The notes under the pieces: generated by a model | Told to the model about the DNA's origin: nothing | What the model saw: only the letters and a program-made list of their open reading frames with translations | Databases searched by the model: none | Translations under genes and position numbers: made by a program | From: Janthinobacterium saanense | GTDB lineage: Bacteria > Pseudomonadota > Gammaproteobacteria > Burkholderiales > Burkholderiaceae_D | DNA: 64,000 nucleotides | Direction: 5' to 3' | Assembly (NCBI RefSeq): GCF_014200675.1 | Contig: NZ_JACHCI010000004.1 | Span: 248,001 to 312,000 of the forward strand | Shown here: positions 46,639 to 54,990 of the stretch, piece after piece | Position numbering within the stretch: the stretch's first letter is position 1 | Layout of the letters: every line of letters begins with the position of its first letter

Positions 46639-48624
46639 TCAGGCACTTATCCCCGATTGACGTCCACCTCCTTGCAGCAGAGGCTTGATAACTTCGATGG
46701 CCTTGTTGTTCATGGGATAGCGGTGAGCGTGGAATGTATGCAATCGTTTTAGCTCATCTATTACAGCATCCACGTCGATATTTGCGCGCTTTAGTTCCTC
46801 ACCTAATATAGACGGATTCAATTGATTCAGTATGCAGGCGTGCAGAAACTCCAGTAGGTCATTGGGCTCCGCCTTGATGTAAGCCATGAAATCCGTGATG
46901 GTGGGTTGCTGTTCATCAGAAAATATTGGGTGACGCAAGTCATCCCGATATTTTGTGTCCCAAAATGCGCGCCGCAATGCCAAGTGATGCAGGTATGCTT
47001 TCCACCGATCTCGGTTAATCGTATCATCAATGTGCAATACTTCCATCGCCGCTAAGGATAGTGATTCATGTAATCGAACAATCTCGCTGGTCGGGCTGTC
47101 GAGGGTAGTCGCAAGATGACCTGCCACCTGGTCGAAGCAGGCCAGGCCCAGATAAGCTAGTGCTAGTAACAAACGACTCGCGTTCGTTTGGTCGGCGTAG
47201 CGTTCAGGCCCCGCGTCCTCGGCGCCAAATTCCAGTACTTCACGCAAGTAACAGGCGCTATCCCATAGTTGCTGCCATCGAAGTGCATAGTCGTTCTCCG
47301 ATGTCAGGGGCAGCGCGAGCAAATGCGACAACAAGTCCGGTGCGTTATTATTGCTTGAAAGATGCGGGCTGGCGCGCTCAATCAAATTACGGCCCTCTGC
47401 CTGAAACCAGGTTTCAGGCGTGATACGCCATTGACTGGCGAACTCTTCGAAGGATGGCTGGGGGGTGTTTTCGTTGTGTGCAAAAAAGGATCGTACGCAA
47501 CGATAGCACCAGTCTTCCCAAGCTGCGGCATCGCCTGGAATGTGCGAGATAAGTGCTTGGCCGAGCAAGGCTTTACCGATGGCTTTGATCAGTGCAATGT
47601 CGACGAAATAAGGGGACCTGATATCGTCAAATTCGTCGTCACTTTGCCCCAGTCGCGCGCGCATCAACCAGTTTGCCCAACGCAGTAACATCGGAATGGC
47701 ATCGCTTCGCGTTGCAAGAGTAGCTACCACGGCATCGACCAATTCGCTGACTTGGGAGGATAGCGCGACAACTTCATCCAGGTCGGCACCGAAACGCGGA
47801 ATCTGCCTGCCGGGAACCAACAGCTCGGCTCTGGCGTGCACTAGCAGTAAGGGCAACAAGACCGCGCCCGTCCATCGGCCATCTTGCTCAAATGCAAGCG
47901 GTGCTGCTTTGACAGCTGCTTCCCAATGCACATAGCGCGACTGAAAGCCAGTCACTTGCGCATCCATTAGCGCAGCATCCAGCAGGAAGGGATTGTGTGA
48001 CTGCGCAATCAATTGATGGAACTTTTCTGGCGCAATTTCATGGAGTAGACCAAAGAAGCGCATCTCCTCTTCATAGTTCATGAAGTCCGAGCCCCTGAGT
48101 CCCCACCACAACTCCTCGAGCTGTCGTATGGAGGTCTTCCAGTAGGAGCAAGCCCCTTCTCGTTGCTTATTTCGACGCTCTGATTCTGAATTTAGTGTGT
48201 TGTTTTCAAGCTGCTTGAACAGGAGGATAGCCAAATCCACATAAGCTTGGCTTGCATGAGTGTCGCGATGTGCCTGAGCCGACATCGCGTTTGCCAACCA
48301 ATGTTCGATTTGCCATGAATGATAAGCGATCTTCCTAACTTTTTTCCAGGTCTCCAACTGCGGATATTTGGCAAGCGCCGTGGCACAGGCCACTGTTAAT
48401 AGCATATCGGGATCACTCGTGGCATCGGCCTGTTGCTGGGCATGTTCGCGCAACGCATTAATTTCTGGCGAGATATCTGACACCATCAGATGCTTAACCA
48501 GAGTTTCGATGACATTTGGTGCGGTTCTGGCGAGGAATGTGAGAAACTCTTCTCGGCTTCTGAAATTGCCGTTATCCTGAAAGGGTTCAGGTTTCGTCTT
48601 CCGTTCGTCAATCCATTGCATCAT
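46639..48624 (-). CDS. Large probably helical protein of unknown family, third gene of the PLD-like operon
   Basis: 661 residues. No catalytic motif, signal peptide or membrane segment was found. The composition (Leu, Ala, Trp, many EE/DE clusters) and the periodic pattern of hydrophobic residues suggest an all-alpha, possibly repeat-containing scaffold. The ATG at 48624 overlaps the stop of the preceding gene as ATGA and is preceded by AAGGA, so it was preferred to a start eight codons upstream. Codon use looks less GC-rich than in the flanking genes. Its role is inferred only from the operon. Confidence 0.72.
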   Translation of the reverse strand: MMQWIDERKTKPEPFQDNGNFRSREEFLTFLARTAPNVIETLVKHLMVSDISPEINALREHAQQQADATSDPDMLLTVACATALAKYPQLETWKKVRKIAYHSWQIEHWLANAMSAQAHRDTHASQAYVDLAILLFKQLENNTLNSESERRNKQREGACSYWKTSIRQLEELWWGLRGSDFMNYEEEMRFFGLLHEIAPEKFHQLIAQSHNPFLLDAALMDAQVTGFQSRYVHWEAAVKAAPLAFEQDGRWTGAVLLPLLLVHARAELLVPGRQIPRFGADLDEVVALSSQVSELVDAVVATLATRSDAIPMLLRWANWLMRARLGQSDDEFDDIRSPYFVDIALIKAIGKALLGQALISHIPGDAAAWEDWCYRCVRSFFAHNENTPQPSFEEFASQWRITPETWFQAEGRNLIERASPHLSSNNNAPDLLSHLLALPLTSENDYALRWQQLWDSACYLREVLEFGAEDAGPERYADQTNASRLLLALAYLGLACFDQVAGHLATTLDSPTSEIVRLHESLSLAAMEVLHIDDTINRDRWKAYLHHLALRRAFWDTKYRDDLRHPIFSDEQQPTITDFMAYIKAEPNDLLEFLHACILNQLNPSILGEELKRANIDVDAVIDELKRLHTFHAHRYPMNNKAIEVIKPLLQGGGRQSGISA

Positions 48625-49250
48625 CGTGTTTCCTTGCACTTTTCCCATACCAGCTCAAAAAAATTGACCGCCCCCACATCCTCTGCGCTCCAGCCACGGC
48701 TGGCTGCACTGACGCTGGCGTGGAAACCGCCCACTGTCGCACCGAAATGCCAAAGTTCGTCATCGACAATGGCAAATCGGTCATGCACATCAATCGGGCC
48801 TCGCGTGAGGCAGGTGTTAATCTCAATCAGGCAGCGTGTGTCGCGCCGAGCTTGCATGGTATTGATATAGTTTTCCTTATCCTTGAACAGCTGTAAGAAT
48901 TCCGCCGTTATTTCATCGTGTTGTGCGGTGAGAATTCTGATATCACTGGCTACAAGTTTGGCATGCAACCAATCCAGAACTGTAATGATGCGCTCGTCTG
49001 GTTTACGCTTTTCCTCTGGCGCCAGAAAATATTTATCCATGACCCATATTCGCTTCACTGCGTTCATCACGGCATAGCGGAATGCATACAAGGGTTGCGG
49101 CGCAGGTGCACGTTTGCGTGCACCGATGGTATCTATATCGCGTGGGAAGTGCGTGCTCCCGCCGCGCTCACAGCCCCACATAATTTCAGCTTTTAAGGTT
49201 GGGGATGAGTGCAAAGGGGGACGCTTTGGGGCAAGGCCGAAGTCTTTCAT
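48621..49250 (-). CDS. PLD-like single-motif protein, second gene of the operon
   Basis: 209 residues. Near the C-terminus, HDRFAIVDDELWHFG (His156) has the form HxRxxxxD, a PLD HxKxxxxD motif with Arg for Lys. The preceding RIWVMDKYFLAPEE and DIRILTAQHDE look like strands of the same fold. PLD enzymes need two motifs, so this protein would have to dimerise or pair with the first gene product. Starts and stops overlap by ATGA on both sides. The substrate (lipid, nucleic acid) is unknown. Confidence 0.75.
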   Translation of the reverse strand: MKDFGLAPKRPPLHSSPTLKAEIMWGCERGGSTHFPRDIDTIGARKRAPAPQPLYAFRYAVMNAVKRIWVMDKYFLAPEEKRKPDERIITVLDWLHAKLVASDIRILTAQHDEITAEFLQLFKDKENYINTMQARRDTRCLIEINTCLTRGPIDVHDRFAIVDDELWHFGATVGGFHASVSAASRGWSAEDVGAVNFFELVWEKCKETR

Positions 49251-50848
49251 TGCTTGCTTGATTTCACGTACGCTTTTTTCACTAGTTTGATGTAGCGATC
49301 CAGATCCGGCGCCGTGCAGGCTAGGGATTGCAGCTGCTTGATGACTTGGGTGGGGTCGGGCAGTCGCACGATCATTGAGGCTTTCTCTCCAAAGCCGCTA
49401 AGCGAGTTGCCGACAAACCACACATCATCATCCACTACAAGAAAACGGTCATGCAACTCGGCCGCCGAAATGATGGCCACTTGGGGTTGCAACTGTTGGT
49501 GTTTGTTGAGTTCGTCAAGACTGTTTTTGAACGACTCCAGCAAGGCCAGTCGGGTTTCATGCGAATGGGACGGTGGATTGAAGGCGAGCTTAGTGGTCAA
49601 CAGGGTAGTGTTAACCTGCTCGCCGTGTATCGCATAGAGAAACTGCCCCAGTTGCAAGGTGCCTAGGTAAGGGTCCGCTATCATTACCCTGAAACGTGCC
49701 GCGCGTAGCAGTTCCCGAACAAAATGCATCGCGTCCTCGCGGGAGCCAGCGGGAAACCATCGTTGCCCATAATGCTTGGCATGGGCCTGCATTTCCCGTT
49801 TCCTGACCTCTGCCGCCATACGCACACTAGGCTCGGCGTCGACCACAGCTCCCAAGACCGACGTGGTATCCCACTCGGTGGAGCTCGCCGCCTTGTACTC
49901 TGTTATCGGCGCGTCCGGAGCGCTGCCCGTGGGTACTTTGATATTCAAGGTGTTACCGGAGTTGACTCGCACGTTGAGATTTATCTGCCGCAGAAAACTT
50001 GTCGGTGGACTGTAGGCCAGCACACCGAGCTTGTTGTGACTCACCACGAAGCCGTACTGTCCCATGCAGCGTCCTTTATCCACCTCAAGGATGCCATCGG
50101 AGGGTATCTGGTACGTTTCAAAGTGAGTCAGTAGATTGGCCTCCTTGTCAAATGTGGTGACGCGTAACTCATCCAGACTCTGACCCGGACGCGGGACCAT
50201 ACGGTAGACGATTCGTTCCCCTTGTCCATTACTGGCCGGTACCATGAAATGGTCGATCTGGCGGACGATTGGGTCCGGCGAGATATACACCGCGCTGCCA
50301 AGATATTCTTTATAGTTAAATAGATTTATGTGCATGCGCCGGGCCACGAACGTATGGGCGTCGGCATCGTCAAGGAAGGCATTTAGGCCTACGGGATTAC
50401 CGAAACGGCGGTGCAGCCTAGCCGGCACGCTACCAATGAAGGGAGCCGGATTAATCGTCGGCGTGCGCTGGTGGGAAAACAGTTCCTCTGGAACAGGCAG
50501 ACCGAATACCGGCCAGGGTTGAGGATCCTCCAGTCGAGGCACCTGAATGCGCGGTCTCGAGGAATCACCTTGTTCGTTAGTTGCTGGGAAGGGAAAACAT
50601 GTTTCGCTTTCACTAAGTGAGGTGTACCAATCGATTGCCACCTCCTTTGGAATGACGATCCGGTGAAAGCACAAACGATTCTCAGTTCCTTTAAGCTTGA
50701 AGTGCTCCGGGCGCGTAAGCGCTCTTGGTGCTGGTCTACCGTGTGCCAGTTCGGTTATCGTGGTAAATAGCAGCTTGTCCACACTCCCCTTTTTCTGCAA
50801 GGTGACCAGCCGTACAACGGCCAAAGCCTGATTCTTAATTTCTGTCAT
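49247..50848 (-). CDS. PLD-like protein with long unknown N-terminal region, first gene of the operon
   Basis: 533 residues. The first 330 have no clear motif. From about residue 380, ARFRVMIADPYLGTLQLGQF and, at His466, HDRFLVVDDDVWFVGNSLSG form a PLD-like lobe with HxRxxxxD. It recalls proteins named VPA1262 family, an uncertain memory. AGGAA lies 5 bases before the ATG at 50848; an in-frame ATG seven codons upstream is less likely. The stop overlaps the next gene by ATGA. Confidence 0.75.
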   Translation of the reverse strand: MTEIKNQALAVVRLVTLQKKGSVDKLLFTTITELAHGRPAPRALTRPEHFKLKGTENRLCFHRIVIPKEVAIDWYTSLSESETCFPFPATNEQGDSSRPRIQVPRLEDPQPWPVFGLPVPEELFSHQRTPTINPAPFIGSVPARLHRRFGNPVGLNAFLDDADAHTFVARRMHINLFNYKEYLGSAVYISPDPIVRQIDHFMVPASNGQGERIVYRMVPRPGQSLDELRVTTFDKEANLLTHFETYQIPSDGILEVDKGRCMGQYGFVVSHNKLGVLAYSPPTSFLRQINLNVRVNSGNTLNIKVPTGSAPDAPITEYKAASSTEWDTTSVLGAVVDAEPSVRMAAEVRKREMQAHAKHYGQRWFPAGSREDAMHFVRELLRAARFRVMIADPYLGTLQLGQFLYAIHGEQVNTTLLTTKLAFNPPSHSHETRLALLESFKNSLDELNKHQQLQPQVAIISAAELHDRFLVVDDDVWFVGNSLSGFGEKASMIVRLPDPTQVIKQLQSLACTAPDLDRYIKLVKKAYVKSSKQ

Positions 50849-50888
50849 TACTTTCCTGCTCCTGTACATCTTGGCGGTCTAGGCGTGA

Positions 50889-50906
50889 ATCGACCACATG
50901 GTCGAT
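50889..50906. promoter_or_regulatory. Perfect 18-bp palindrome upstream of the PLD operon
   Basis: ATCGACCA-CA-TGGTCGAT, 41 bases before the start codon. Counting one unpaired base the arms extend to GTGA/TCAC. It is a candidate operator for an unlinked regulator; none is encoded in the operon. Confidence 0.55.
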
Positions 50907-51052
50907 CACTGCAGTTTTGGTAGTCACTGAGATTTCATCCGGTATCCTGCAATATAAAAGCATAGCATGTTGCTTAAAAGGAAAAATAGTGAATTCTCAC
51001 ATGGTGATCTTTTAATTTTGGTTCGTCGGGATTTTTTATGTCTGAAAGAAAA

Positions 51053-51089
51053 TTAAACGGCTGTTTGATATAATTAAACATCTGTTTAA
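51053..51089. promoter_or_regulatory. Tandem operator sites of the TetR regulator
   Basis: TTAAACGGCTGTTTGA (51053-51068) and TTAAACATCTGTTTAA (51074-51089) are two inverted repeats spaced 21 bases apart, two helical turns, directly in front of the TetR gene. Confidence 0.75.
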
Positions 51090-51103
51090 ATAATGGCACT
51101 GGA

Positions 51104-51742
51104 ATGACTGAGGAAAATACGCAGGAACCAGCCCGGCTGCGCATCTTGCAGACGGCCGTGGAGATGTTTGTCGAGCATGGCTACAAGGCGACGTCGGTGC
51201 GCAAGATATGCGAGGCTGCGCAAGTGAATGTGGCGATGGTCAATTATTACTTCCATAGCAAGGAAGAGCTGCACCTGGCTGCTTTTGACTACGCCAGGGA
51301 ATTGGCCCATGTAGCCGATAACGCTGCTGCTGCCACAGCTTTGCCGCCGGCCGAGCAATTGCGCCTGGCTATCGAAGAGCTGGTCTGCACCATGTTGCGT
51401 TCGGGGCCGTCGTCCCTGTTTGTGCGCCTGGTGGCGCGCGAATTGATCGAGCCGACGGCTGCGATTCATCGCCTGGCCGAGCGCCATGTGTTGCCGCAGC
51501 ACGCACAATTTACGCGGCTGATACGCGGCGTCGTTGGCCCGTGCTGGCCCGACGATGTGGTGCAGAAATGCGTCTTCAGCGTCATCGGCCAGGTGGTGTT
51601 TTATGCGCGTTCGCGCTCCGTGCACGAGCTGGTGGCGCCGGAAATCAGCTATGACGAGGCGGGCATCGCCGCCATCGCCGCACATATTTCCCGCTTTACT
51701 TTGGCGGCGCTGGCGAATATGTGTGCAGGAGAGCCAGTATGA
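51104..51742 (+). CDS. TetR-family regulator, CecR-like
   Basis: 212 residues. N-terminal helix-turn-helix: LRILQTAVEMFVEHGYKATSV, then RKICEAAQVNVAMVNYYFHS, where VNYYF is the recognition-helix end. The C-terminal domain (LFVRLVARELIEPTAAI) resembles the DUF1956 domain of CecR/YbiH. Two operator-like sites lie just upstream. It overlaps the MFS gene by four bases (ATGA), so regulator and exporter are one transcript and probably self-repressed until a ligand binds. Confidence 0.9.
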   Translation: MTEENTQEPARLRILQTAVEMFVEHGYKATSVRKICEAAQVNVAMVNYYFHSKEELHLAAFDYARELAHVADNAAAATALPPAEQLRLAIEELVCTMLRSGPSSLFVRLVARELIEPTAAIHRLAERHVLPQHAQFTRLIRGVVGPCWPDDVVQKCVFSVIGQVVFYARSRSVHELVAPEISYDEAGIAAIAAHISRFTLAALANMCAGEPV

Positions 51743-52947
51743 AATCCTGGACCCTGACCATCATGCTGGCCGGCCTGGCCATGCTGGGGCCTTTCGCCAC
51801 CGACACCTTTTTACCCTCGTTTCACGCCATTTCCACCCATTTCAATGTCAGCTACCTGCTGGTGCAGCAGACCCTGAGCGTATATCTGGCGGCGTACGCT
51901 TTCATGACCCTGTTTTATGGCACTTTGTCCGATTCTTTCGGCCGCCGTCCCGTGATCCTGTATTCCATGTTTGTGTTTGCCGCAGGCTCCATCGGCGCCG
52001 CCTTCGCGCCCAGCTTTGGCTGGCTGCTGTTTTTCCGCGGCGTGCAAGGTGCGTCAGTAGGGGCAGGCCGGGTCATCGGGCAAGCCATCGTGCGCGATAC
52101 CTTGACGGGCGCTGCCGCGCAAAAGATGCTGGCCAATATCATGATGGTGTTCGGCATCGCGCCCGCCATCGCGCCGATTATCGGCGGCTGGCTGCATGTG
52201 GCCTACGGCTGGCAATCGACGTTTGTGTTCACCTTTATGGCGACCGTGCTGCTGTTGCTGATCAGCTGGCGCGGCTTGCCGGAAAGTTTGCCGGTCGCCC
52301 AACGCCAACCCTTTCATCCGGCGACCATCGCGGCCAACTACTGGCAGGCGCTGCGCCACCGGGGCTTTCAGCTGCGCTCGCTGGCCGTGGCTTGCGCGTA
52401 TGGCGGTTTCGCCCTGTATATCGCTTCGGCGCCGCATTTCGTCATGGAATTGCTGCATTTGCCCGAGACGGCGTTTGGCTGGATGTTCGTGCCCATGGTG
52501 GGTGGCCTGGTGGCAGGCTCGGCCTTGAATGGCAAGCTGGCGCATACGGTGCCGATGCCGCAACTGGTGCAGCGGGGCTTGCTGATCATGGCGGCCACGG
52601 GTGTCTGCAATATTGCGTACAACCACTGGTTTGTGCCCAGCATACCCTGGGCCATCATCCCCATCATGCTGTATGCGTTTGGCATGTCGCTGGCCTTGCC
52701 GGGCATGACCCTCTCCACCCTGGATATCTTCCCGCATATGCGCGGCCTGGCCGCATCCTTGCAAAACTTCGTGCAAATGCTGCTGTTCGCGCTGGTGTCC
52801 GGTTTCATCGCGCCCTTGCTGTTCGACAGCAGCATCAAGCTGGCGCTGGGCCAGATGTCGGCGGTGCTGCTGGCCTCGTTCTTCTGGTGGCTGGCTGGTC
52901 AGAACACCACGGCGCATAGCAGAGGCAAGGCGGCGACAGTGGCTTAA
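51739..52947 (+). CDS. Bcr/CflA-family MFS drug exporter
   Basis: 402 residues with twelve membrane helices. GPFATDTFLPSFHAI at helix 1, YGTLSDSFGRRPVIL (motif A) after helix 2 and RGVQGASVGAGRVIGQAIVRD at helix 4 match the Bcr/CflA exporters. AGGAGAGCCAGT precedes the ATG. Coupled to the TetR gene, which probably induces it in response to its substrate. The substrate is unknown. Confidence 0.92.
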   Translation: MKSWTLTIMLAGLAMLGPFATDTFLPSFHAISTHFNVSYLLVQQTLSVYLAAYAFMTLFYGTLSDSFGRRPVILYSMFVFAAGSIGAAFAPSFGWLLFFRGVQGASVGAGRVIGQAIVRDTLTGAAAQKMLANIMMVFGIAPAIAPIIGGWLHVAYGWQSTFVFTFMATVLLLLISWRGLPESLPVAQRQPFHPATIAANYWQALRHRGFQLRSLAVACAYGGFALYIASAPHFVMELLHLPETAFGWMFVPMVGGLVAGSALNGKLAHTVPMPQLVQRGLLIMAATGVCNIAYNHWFVPSIPWAIIPIMLYAFGMSLALPGMTLSTLDIFPHMRGLAASLQNFVQMLLFALVSGFIAPLLFDSSIKLALGQMSAVLLASFFWWLAGQNTTAHSRGKAATVA

Positions 52948-53059
52948 ATCAAGGGAAGTTGCCAATAGACATTTATACATGTTTCCTCATATACTATGGA
53001 GTTGCACATAGAGCAATACTGACTTGTGCGTTTCCGACTCGCATAGCATAGGGAAAAGA

Positions 53060-54178
53060 ATGGACACACCGGACTATAGCCAGCATACAGAACAGCAATT
53101 GCGGCAGATATTGGGCCGCATCGACGCGGCCCGTTTCCCTGAACGCGTGCAGGAAATCGAAGCGCGCCTGGCCAGCCTGGCTTTAGCGCCTGCGCCGGTC
53201 AAAACCGAAGCAGTCGCAGCTGACGCCCCCGATGTAGTGATGGCGGGCGTGTGGCGCAGGATAGTCGCCTGCCTGATCGATGGCATGCTCCTGTTTCTGA
53301 TCGGCCAGGCTGCGGGCCTTGTTTTGTACCAGCAATTTTCCTCGCTGGGCGGCTGGGGAGTGTTAGTTGGCGCGTTCATTACGCTGCTCTATTTTGGCGT
53401 GACACAAAGCCGCCTGGGCGGTGGACAGTCGGCAGGCATGCGGCTGCTGGGATTGAAAGTGGTGTCGCGTACTGGCGAGATGCTGGGCTTTCCCGCTGCG
53501 TGTGTCCGCGCCGCTCTTTTTTGCCTGGTGTTCTTCCTCAATGGCGTCGTTATCGACTTGGGCGCGGACAGGGAATTGCTGAGCATGGGCTTGCTGCTAT
53601 TGCTTTTCGGACTGGTTTTCAGCATTTTTTATCTGCTGGTATTTAACCGCCGGACGCGGCAAGCCACGCATGACCTGGCCGTTGGCGCTTTTGTCGTCAG
53701 GGCCGGTCCCGGCAAGCTGAGTTTGCCCTCGAAAGCGATCTGGCGTGGCCATGCTGCTTTCATCGCTGCGGTCATCATCGTGTTTGCTGGAGTGGCGCTG
53801 GTATTGAGGCAGTCTGCCATCAAGGCTGAACTCGGCGCTTTGAATGCTGCGCTCACGCAACTTCAGGCGACTCCGGGCGTGCAGGGGGCCAGTATTTTCC
53901 TGATGACCATGCACACGGGAAATCAGACCAGCGAGCACTTGTCGATCAATGCCATCGTCGATGCATCATTGCCAGATACCGGGGCATTTGCGCAAGGTCT
54001 GGTGCAGACGGTACTGGACAGTTATCCCGGGGCGAGCCGCCAGCCATGGATTATCGTCAGTCTGAGGTCAGGCTATAACATTGGTATCGCTTCACGCTGG
54101 AATATCACGAACTACGCGCATACGCCTGAACAATGGAAATCGCTAGGCCATGATACCGCCACGAAAACCGCGCAATGA
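53060..54178 (+). CDS. RDD-family membrane protein
   Basis: 372 residues. A polar N-terminal 65 residues is followed by the RDD domain: AGVWRRIVACLIDGMLLFLI with the Arg and Asp, two more membrane helices, and QSAGMRLLGLKVVSRTG between. An extra helix (AAFIAAVIIVFAGVALVL) anchors a C-terminal periplasmic-looking domain of about 115 residues. The family role is unclear; transport is often assumed. AGGGAAAAGA precedes the start. The stop overlaps the next gene by ATGA. Confidence 0.82.
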   Translation: MDTPDYSQHTEQQLRQILGRIDAARFPERVQEIEARLASLALAPAPVKTEAVAADAPDVVMAGVWRRIVACLIDGMLLFLIGQAAGLVLYQQFSSLGGWGVLVGAFITLLYFGVTQSRLGGGQSAGMRLLGLKVVSRTGEMLGFPAACVRAALFCLVFFLNGVVIDLGADRELLSMGLLLLLFGLVFSIFYLLVFNRRTRQATHDLAVGAFVVRAGPGKLSLPSKAIWRGHAAFIAAVIIVFAGVALVLRQSAIKAELGALNAALTQLQATPGVQGASIFLMTMHTGNQTSEHLSINAIVDASLPDTGAFAQGLVQTVLDSYPGASRQPWIIVSLRSGYNIGIASRWNITNYAHTPEQWKSLGHDTATKTAQ

Positions 54179-54540
54179 TGAGCGTATCCCGCCGCTCGCT
54201 CTGGCTGCGGATGATTTATGCCCTGTGCCTGCTGGGCGCCACCTACAACCATCTGCTGATTGTTGCCGAGTATGACTGGGGCTGGAATTACGGCGGGCTG
54301 CCGGTCCTTGTCACCACCTTCTGGACGGCGCTGACCCTGATCGACCCGCTGGCCATCGTGCTGCTGTTTTTGCGGCCGAAGGCTGGCGTGATCGTGACGC
54401 TGGCTATTATTGTCGTCGATGTCGCTATCAATGCCTGGGTGGGGTTGACCTACGGCATCGACCTGGCCGCGTTTCTGGCGCAAGTCTGCTTTCTGATTTT
54501 TGTGGTGTGCACCTGGCGCATGGCTGCGCAACATCCTTGA
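54175..54540 (+). CDS. Small hypothetical membrane protein
   Basis: 121 residues with about four membrane helices (LRMIYALCLLGATYNHLLIV, LVTTFWTALTLIDPLAIVLL, VIVTLAIIVVDVAINAWVGL, AFLAQVCFLIFVVCTW). Two ATGs in tandem fit the ATGATGA overlap with the RDD gene. Family not recognised. Confidence 0.72.
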   Translation: MMSVSRRSLWLRMIYALCLLGATYNHLLIVAEYDWGWNYGGLPVLVTTFWTALTLIDPLAIVLLFLRPKAGVIVTLAIIVVDVAINAWVGLTYGIDLAAFLAQVCFLIFVVCTWRMAAQHP

Positions 54541-54594
54541 AACGTCGTGCAGTCGCGGTACAATCGCCAGACACTGTGACCGAAAGGGGCTGTC

Positions 54595-54987
54595 ATGACA
54601 AGCACGCAGAACGGCGGCGAGACGCCGTCGCGGCTGATCGATGCCAAGATCCGTGAACTGGACGATTGGCGTGGACAGACCCTGGCGGCCATCCGGCAAG
54701 TCATCTTGCAGGCGGATCCCGAGGTGCTGGAAGAAATCAAGTGGCGCGGCGTGCCCGTGTGGTCGCATGCGGGCATCATTTGCACGGGTGAAACTTATCA
54801 GCGTGCCGTGAAGATGACCTTCGCCAAGGGTGCTGCGCTGGCCGATCCGGCCGGCCTGTTCAATGCCAGCCTGGACGGCAATACCCGGCGCGCCATCGAT
54901 TTCCATGAAGGCGACATCGTTGACGAGGCGGCCTTGACGGCGCTGATACGCGCCGCAGTGGCTTTCAACACGGCGCCGAAAAAATAG
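54595..54987 (+). CDS. DUF1801 family protein
   Basis: 130 residues, soluble. ELDDWRGQTLAAIRQVILQA, then EEIKWRGVPVWSHAGIICTG and KMTFAKGAALADPAGLFN are the typical run of DUF1801 (YdhG-like) proteins. Function unknown. GAAAGGGGCTGTC precedes the ATG. It is convergent with the oxidoreductase gene, three bases apart. Confidence 0.85.
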   Translation: MTSTQNGGETPSRLIDAKIRELDDWRGQTLAAIRQVILQADPEVLEEIKWRGVPVWSHAGIICTGETYQRAVKMTFAKGAALADPAGLFNASLDGNTRRAIDFHEGDIVDEAALTALIRAAVAFNTAPKK

Positions 54988-54990
54988 CTA

